From Monoplex corrugatus (Eukaryota > Mollusca > Gastropoda > Littorinimorpha > Ranellidae), in NCBI GenBank assembly GCA_030674185.1, contig JAPXFY010000026.1, positions 57,502,210 through 57,566,209 on the forward strand: a stretch of 64,000 nucleotides of DNA, read 5' to 3'. The first letter of the stretch is position 1. Every line of letters begins with the position of its first letter. The notes under the pieces are model-generated. The model did no database searches, had not been told where the DNA came from, and saw nothing but the letters and a program-made list of their open reading frames with translations. Shown piece after piece: positions 59,053 to 64,000 of this stretch. Made by a program: the position numbers and the translations under genes.

Positions 59053-59285
59053 TGTGTGCGTGCGTGCGTGTGTGTGTGTGTGTGTGTTCGTACGTGCGTA
59101 GGAGCGTGTGTGCGTGCGTGTGTGTTTATATGTACGTGTGTGCGTCCCTGTGTCAACGTTTATGCGTCCGTTTGTGTATGAGTGTATGTGTGTGTGTGTG
59201 TGTCTGTGTGTGTGTGTATGTGTGTGTGTGTGTGTGTGTGTGTCTGTGTGTCTGTGTGTCTGTTTGTGTATGCATATGTGTGTTT
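58697..59285. repeat. (TTTA)n, (TC)n and (GT)n tracts
   Basis: (TTTA)-like degenerate tract 58697-58862, (TC)n 58869-58965, (GT)n with interruptions 59009-59285. A (GTTTT)-rich tract lies at 59335-59465. Confidence 0.96.
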
Positions 59286-59582
59286 GAGTTTGGTCTGAGT
59301 GCTTGAGAAAGTTGACACATGATCAATACAGATTGTTTGTTTTGTTTTGTTTAGTTTTGTTTTGTTTGCATCGGTTTGTTTTCTATTTTCCTTTTGTTTT
59401 GTTTTGTGCTGTTTCTTTGCTTTAGTTTGGTTATCTTTGTTTATCTTTGTTTATCTTTGTTAGCGAACAGTCCGCCGTGAAAACAGTATAAATGTGTGAA
59501 CGTAGTGCGTGTTGTTGATTCTTTGCGTTGATGTGCACTGCACAGTGTATAGTTTATGTTGACTTGATTGTAAACAGTTTAA

Positions 59583-59818
59583 TAACACCTGTCTTCTGAA
59601 TACATTTATTTCGTTTTGATTAGCAGAGTAAATGTCTTGTGTCGTAACTGAATAAATTTTATAACACCTCTGTCTTCTGAATACATTTATTTCGTTTTGA
59701 TTAGCAGAGTAAATGTCTTGTGTCGTAACTGAATAAGTTTTATAACACCTCTGTCTTCTGAATACATTTATTTCGTTTTGATTAGCAGAGTAAATGTCTT
59801 GTGTCGTAACTGAATAAT
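59583..59818. repeat. 81-bp minisatellite, 3 copies
   Basis: Units start at 59583, 59662 and 59743 (79, 81 and about 76 bp). Each begins taacacct and includes gtcttctgaatacatttatt and gtaaatgtcttgtgtcgtaa. Confidence 0.95.
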
Positions 59819-59914
59819 ATCACACACGCGTGAAAACAATAAACAAGCAAGCGGCAATGAAGCACGCAAACAAGCAAACAGTGCAAACAGTGAACAATAT
59901 CACAACGACTATCT

Positions 59915-60204
59915 CATCATCATCATCATCAGGTGCCTTGCCGCATGGCGTTGGCGATCATGGACTTCCATCTGTCTCTATCTCTCGTTGCCCCTAGCAT
60001 CTCCCCCACCCTCCTCATCCCCTGCCACTCTGCAAGTCCGTCCAGCATTCTCTCCCTGGGTCTACCTGGTGCTCTCTTTCCCTCCAGCTTTCCCGTTGTG
60101 ACCAGGTGCTCCAAATCCCCCTTCCTCATAAAATGGCCTATAAATGTTGCCTGTCTTTTCCTAATCTTCCTTATGAGTGATCTACTTGTGTCTGCCTCCA
60201 TCAA
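59915..60204 (-). mobile_element. RTE-like LINE 3' fragment with TSD
   Basis: (ATC)n tail at 59915-59931, minus-strand ADTSRSLIRKIRKRQATFIG, KLEGKRAPGRPRERMLDGLA and RDRDRWKSMIANAMRQGT; uninterrupted for about 88 codons, so young. Target duplication gactatct at 59907-59914 and 60205-60212 (8 bp, possibly including microhomology). Confidence 0.93.
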
Positions 60205-60366
60205 GACTATCTAGCAAAACTAAACTACCCAAACATCAACAACTATCCCATTATCAAGATAAACATTGTGTAGGAAACACATGCACCAATCTAAACGACT
60301 AACACCATCCGTATTGCCTTTCCGTATGTACATCATAAAAGTAACTCTGTAATGTTGTCTTCTTTA

Positions 60367-60973
60367 TGTGACCTCCCATCACGAAATCAGTCTTAACTCG
60401 CAGTCAGTTGAACAGCACTAGGAGCTGAAAAGGTGATTGAGGGTCTCTCTGGGATGTTTTGACTTTTTCTCAAAATTGATTTCTGTAGACTATAATCTAT
60501 CCCCCACAGAATTTTTTTCTTGAAAAAATATTATTAATCAATTTAAAATGGTATTTCAATGCACTGATCGCAGCAGAAAGAACACAATTTCCTACCAAAA
60601 GTACCTATTTTTGTCTCATATTATGAACCGCAACCTGTGCAGTACCCGCACATGTAATATACCGATGGGAAGCTCTTTGGTGCACCTTTCAGATAATGAC
60701 AGCGAAAAATAGAAACAAACTGGGTCAAAGCCACCAAATAAAGAAATTTAAGGAAAATGTGTAGGAGAGCACACAAAAGCTTTAGAGGCCGTTTTCTCAA
60801 AATGGCCGTCATACAACTTAATGACTTTAAACATACGTAACTTCTACATTTTTTTGAGTACAAGCTTTAATCAAGCACCAAAATAATCAGGAGACTGTAC
60901 ACTTTCCAGTGATATGTATATCTCAAAATGCCCCAAAAGCTGGTTAAGACTGATTTCGTGGTGGGAGGTCACA
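60367..60973. mobile_element. 607-bp non-autonomous TIR element with TA flanks
   Basis: Terminal inverted repeats of about 31 bp: tgtgacctcccatcacgaaa then tcagtcttaac at the left, and at the right the reverse complement with one mismatch (ccaccacg for ccatcacg). Each end abuts TA (60365-60366 and 60974-60975), consistent with a TA target duplication. The interior has no credible ORF. It looks like a mariner-type MITE, unrelated in end sequence to the Tc1 copy at 18597. Confidence 0.85.
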
Positions 60974-61096
60974 TATATCTTCTGTTTATGACGAAGACCT
61001 GACAGTATGATACTCGTCCCATTGTTCACACTCAGGGACTAGGAAGAAATTAATTTACTTTTACATCCAAAGAACAAACTGATTCAATATTTGGAT

Positions 61097-61355
61097 AACT
61101 CAATGCTGGGCGTTTACTTGGCATTCTAATTCCAATATAACTCAATGCTGGATGTTTACTTGGCATTCTAATTCCAATATAACTCAATGCTGGGCGTTTA
61201 CTTGGCATTCTTATTCCAATATAACTCAATGCTGGATGTTTACTTGGCATTCTTATTCCAATATAACTCAATGCTGGTGTTTACTTGGCATTCTTATTCC
61301 AATATAACTCAATGCTGGATGTTTACTTGGCATTCTTATTCCAATATAACTCAAT
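61097..61355. repeat. 42-bp minisatellite, left part
   Basis: About six units of 42 bp (taactcaatgctggatgttt then acttggcattcttattccaa ta), continuing after the LINE insertion at 61693-61737. Confidence 0.95.
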
Positions 61356-61692
61356 CATCATCATCTGGTGCCCTGCTGCATGGCGTTGGCGATCATGGAC
61401 TTCCATCTGCCTCTATCTCTCGTTGCCCCAAGCATCTCCCCCACCCTCCTCGCCCCAGCCACTCTGCAAGTCCGTCCAGCATTCTCTCCCTGGGTCTACC
61501 TGGTGCTCGCTTTCCCTCCAGCTTTCCCGTTGTGACCAGGTGCTCCAAATCCCCCTTCCTCATAAAATGGCCTATAAATGTTGCCTGTCTTTTCCTAATC
61601 TTCCTTATGAGTGATCTACTTGTGTCTGCCTCCATCAAGACTGTCTCGTTTGTTTTCTTTGCTGTCCATGGAACCCTCAACATTCTTCTTAG
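61356..61692 (-). mobile_element. RTE-like LINE 3' fragment inside the 42-bp array
   Basis: Tail atcatcatc at 61356-61363; minus-strand RRMLRVPWTAKKTNETVLME, KGDLEHLVTTGKLEGKRAPG and ERMLDGLAEWLGR. Target duplication ataactcaat at 61346-61355 and 61693-61702, which is part of a minisatellite unit. Confidence 0.95.
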
Positions 61693-61737
61693 ATAACTCA
61701 ATGCTGAGTGTTTACTTGGCATTCTTATTCCAATATT
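61693..61737. repeat. 42-bp minisatellite, right part
   Basis: One unit (ataactcaatgctgagtgtt...) after the LINE insertion. Confidence 0.9.
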
Positions 61738-62490
61738 TCAACCTATTTTTTAGTGTCGGTTTACATTCTGAAAACGATAACTATGTAATTAATTATTGAT
61801 ACGTGTGTCATCTGCCAGGGCTGTTTTTTTTTTTAGGAATTAACAATTTTCTTGAGACACATTACAGTCATTTCAGTTTGAACTGCACTTATTTGATAGA
61901 CTGTTATGTATAGATTCTTACAACTTGCAGCAACTGCTAAAATAAGGTAGTATAATTTATGCATTGTGGAAAATAACCAAACGCTGCGTATAAAGACATG
62001 AATCAATGATGTATTCTCTACTTTGGTTATTTGATAAAATGCTCTGTCTGTGAATTGTGGAAACAGGCAAGTATTTTTTTTTTTTTTTACTATTTTCTCT
62101 GTTTAAGTAGTTTGATCACTGCCAGTCAGGTGAGTTATTTGTCTTTTAGCCTAAGAATTGTTTTGAAATTCACATGAAAAAAGCAGGTCTTTTTTTGAAA
62201 CTAATGACAGATCCGATGTTCGACATGGTTGCTTCGTAAAACAAGTATCATTTGGGATTCCCAAATATCTAAACCACTTAAAATGTGATTTGCGTAAATG
62301 TCAAACACCTTGATGCAAGTTATTGTGGAAATTTATTAAAAGAAGTAAACTATCAATAATTGGATCAATTTACCAGTAAACTCCGTTGGAGATTCCAAAC
62401 CAACGTCCACATTCGTTATATAAACGATTCCGTCTCCATGTTTTGTTTCCACATCACTAAGACGACATTTTTCTTTTCTGCTTAACAGTT
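61738..62490. other. Unassigned sequence
   Basis: No gene, repeat or RNA recognised. Confidence 0.5.
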
Positions 62491-62651
62491 CCAAAACAAA
62501 TGTGACCGCCTGAGTTCAAGCAAATCCAAACCAGAAATACAAAAACATAAAACCAAAACTCGTTTCTAATGTAACAAGGCAAGACAGGCGCAAATGTTCG
62601 ACTAACTGGTCTTTGTCAAGCGTAAACGTAAGACAACAAAGAAGAAATAGC
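62491..62651. mobile_element. Foldback family, diverged copy E (left part)
   Basis: Begins ccaaaacaaatgtgaccgcc, then gttcaagcaaatcc, then a core-like gacaggcgcaaatgttcgac and tctttgtcaagcgtaa. It is more diverged than the others. An RTE fragment is inserted at its right; sequence beyond (63197-63250, with aaaacttcc and tcgtca) may be its continuation. Confidence 0.6.
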
Positions 62652-62660
62652 AAACAATCG

Positions 62661-62662
<2 letters not shown>

Positions 62663-62733
<71 letters not shown>

Positions 62734-63185
62734 GGTGCCCTGCCGCATGGCGTTGGCGACCATGGACTTCCAACCATCTCTATCTCTCGTTGCCCCCAGC
62801 ATCTCCCCCACCCTCCTCATCCCCAGCCACTCTGCAAGTCCGTCCAGCATTCTCTCCCTGGGTCTACCTGGTGCTCTCTTTCCCTCCAGTTTTCCCGTTG
62901 TGACCAGGTACTCCAAATCCCCCTTCCTCATAAAATGGCCTATAAATGTTGCCTGTCTTTTCCTAGTCTTCCTTATGAGTGATCTACTTGTGTCTGCCTC
63001 CATCATGACTGTTTCGTTTGTTTTCTTTGCTGTCCATGGAACTCTCAACATTCTTCTGAGAAGCCACATCTCGGCTGCCTCAATCTTGCTCTGGCTTTGC
63101 TTGCTGACTGTCCACGCCTCGCATCCGTACAACAGTATTGGTTCTATATAACATTCAAGGACTCTCTTTCTGATGTTAATTGATA
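62663..63185 (-). mobile_element. RTE-like LINE 3' fragment with long (ATC)n tail
   Basis: A ~70-bp pure (ATC)n tail at 62663-62733, then minus-strand C-terminus open for about 170 codons: IEPILLYGCEAWTVSKQSQS, AEMWLLRRMLRVPWTAKKTN, KGDLEYLVTTGKLEGKRAPG and RERMLDGLAEWLGMRR. Target duplication aaacaatcgat at 62652-62662 and 63186-63196. Confidence 0.95.
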
Positions 63186-63379
63186 AAACAATCGATAACA
63201 AAGAAAATGATGAAAGGAAAAACACCAAAACTTCCATAATTGTTTCGTCAAGCAGGACAAAGTGATTGATATGAAATCTGAAAGTGTTATCACAACTTAC
63301 AAACACTTAATGATTTAAATTCAGTCATTTTGACAAAGGACAGTTGACCACAACTTTGCTCTTTGTCTTACCTTGTTGC

Positions 63380-63550
63380 ATAATTCTTTGACTTCCGCAC
63401 CCTATCCACCAACTGCAAAATATTAACCCTTTGATTCTCTTATCCCATTTACCATTTTTCTACAGGAAGCTGGTGGTTAGGGTGAGGAAATCAAAGGGTT
63501 AACTTTTTGTTTTGCTAGCATGGTTGACAATGCAGGAGTCTAAGGGTTAA
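63380..63550. mobile_element. TTAA-type MITE, copy 3, diverged
   Basis: Related to 23966-24137 and 43516-43687: starts taattctttgacttcc, has the same inner motif (aaccctttgattctc and gaaatcaaagggttaa) and ends ggagtctaagggttaa. It lies outside any copy of the ~960-bp repeat, so the MITE moves independently. Confidence 0.7.
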
Positions 63551-63566
63551 ATACGAGTTGTGATTA

Positions 63567-63570
63567 TATT

Positions 63571-63602
<32 letters not shown>

Positions 63603-63713
63603 CACGTGTGTGTGTATGTGTGTGTGTGTGTGCGGGTGCGCGCGTGTGTGCGTGTGCGTGTGTGTGTGTGCCCATATGCGTGTGTGTGTGTGTGTGTGTG
63701 CCCATATGTGTGT

Positions 63714-63790
<77 letters not shown>
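63567..63790. repeat. (GT)n microsatellite
   Basis: (GT)n with GC-alternating blocks near 63596 and 63635 and a pure (GT)n run of about 75 bp at the end. 63791-64000 holds nothing recognisable. Confidence 0.97.
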
Positions 63791-63791
<1 letters not shown>

Positions 63792-64000
63792 TAATTTAGG
63801 AGCACAGTCATCTCAAACCATTTGCAGAGGTATTACGTTGACATAAACAAAGCGTACTTTATGTCCATTCTCTTTGACATAAAGTATAGATGTTGCAGCC
63901 AATGTCTGGACCCAGCATCAACTTTGAATTCTAATCTTTGGTAGTATATAGCAATGAAATACATACATTCTGGCTAATGCCTTAGGTATTTTTAAACTGT

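Noticed and set aside
63855..63895. Short inverted repeat tttatgtc/gacataaa
   Set aside because: Only about 10 bp with a short loop, no related copies seen.

Overview
The window looks like non-coding, transposon-rich nuclear DNA from an animal, most likely a gastropod mollusc (inference). The reasons are a single-exon class A chemoreceptor-type GPCR gene of a style common in gastropods, a mixed LINE assemblage (RTE-like, Nimb/I-like with RNase H, CR1/L2-like, and a LINE with a restriction-like endonuclease), a Tc1 element, MITEs, and a very high load of (CA)n, (GA)n, (GACA)n and (TA)n microsatellites. Nothing prokaryotic (operons, ribosome binding sites, CRISPR) is present. Only one ordinary host gene is supported: the GPCR at 33145-34299.

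Layout. 1-3060: a 79-bp minisatellite, a hairpin (foldback) element, a 77/37-bp repeat and LINE tails. 3266-6035: microsatellites. 6040-8610: an antisense RT scrap, then an RTE-like LINE that is itself split by a foldback insertion. 8700-14640: a Nimb/I-type LINE on the minus strand carrying a nested RTE insertion. 15216-18217: mostly unassigned. 18597-20190: a Tc1 transposon with an intact transposase, next to RTE remnants. 21315-24590: a decayed LINE, an internally deleted RTE copy and a ~960-bp dispersed repeat. 25070-31038: a nearly complete CR1/L2-like LINE whose ORF1 carries a 2A ribosome-skipping motif. 33145-34299: the GPCR. 36657-40690: a young LINE whose single ORF has one in-frame stop. 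42160-44150: an RT scrap and the second copy of the dispersed repeat. 44300-49560: a decayed LINE split by a near full-length RTE copy. 49985-53560: an RTE copy in which 29 codons of RT are amplified about 26-fold in frame, with an inverted 5' end. 53575-63185: RTE 3' fragments with target-site duplications, a restriction-like-endonuclease LINE, a tRNA-like module, MITEs and minisatellites.

The elements interact as layers rather than as pathways. RTE copies sit inside other LINEs and inside minisatellites; foldback elements sit inside RTE copies; Tc1 sits at a rearrangement breakpoint. In two places, removing the insert and one target-site duplication restores the reading frame of the interrupted LINE, so relative ages can be read directly. 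The most notable items are the 2A-bearing ORF1 (which also appears fused in frame to the endonuclease), the in-frame 87-bp amplification inside an RT gene, and the foldback family with 12-14-bp target duplications, which I do not recognise as a described family.
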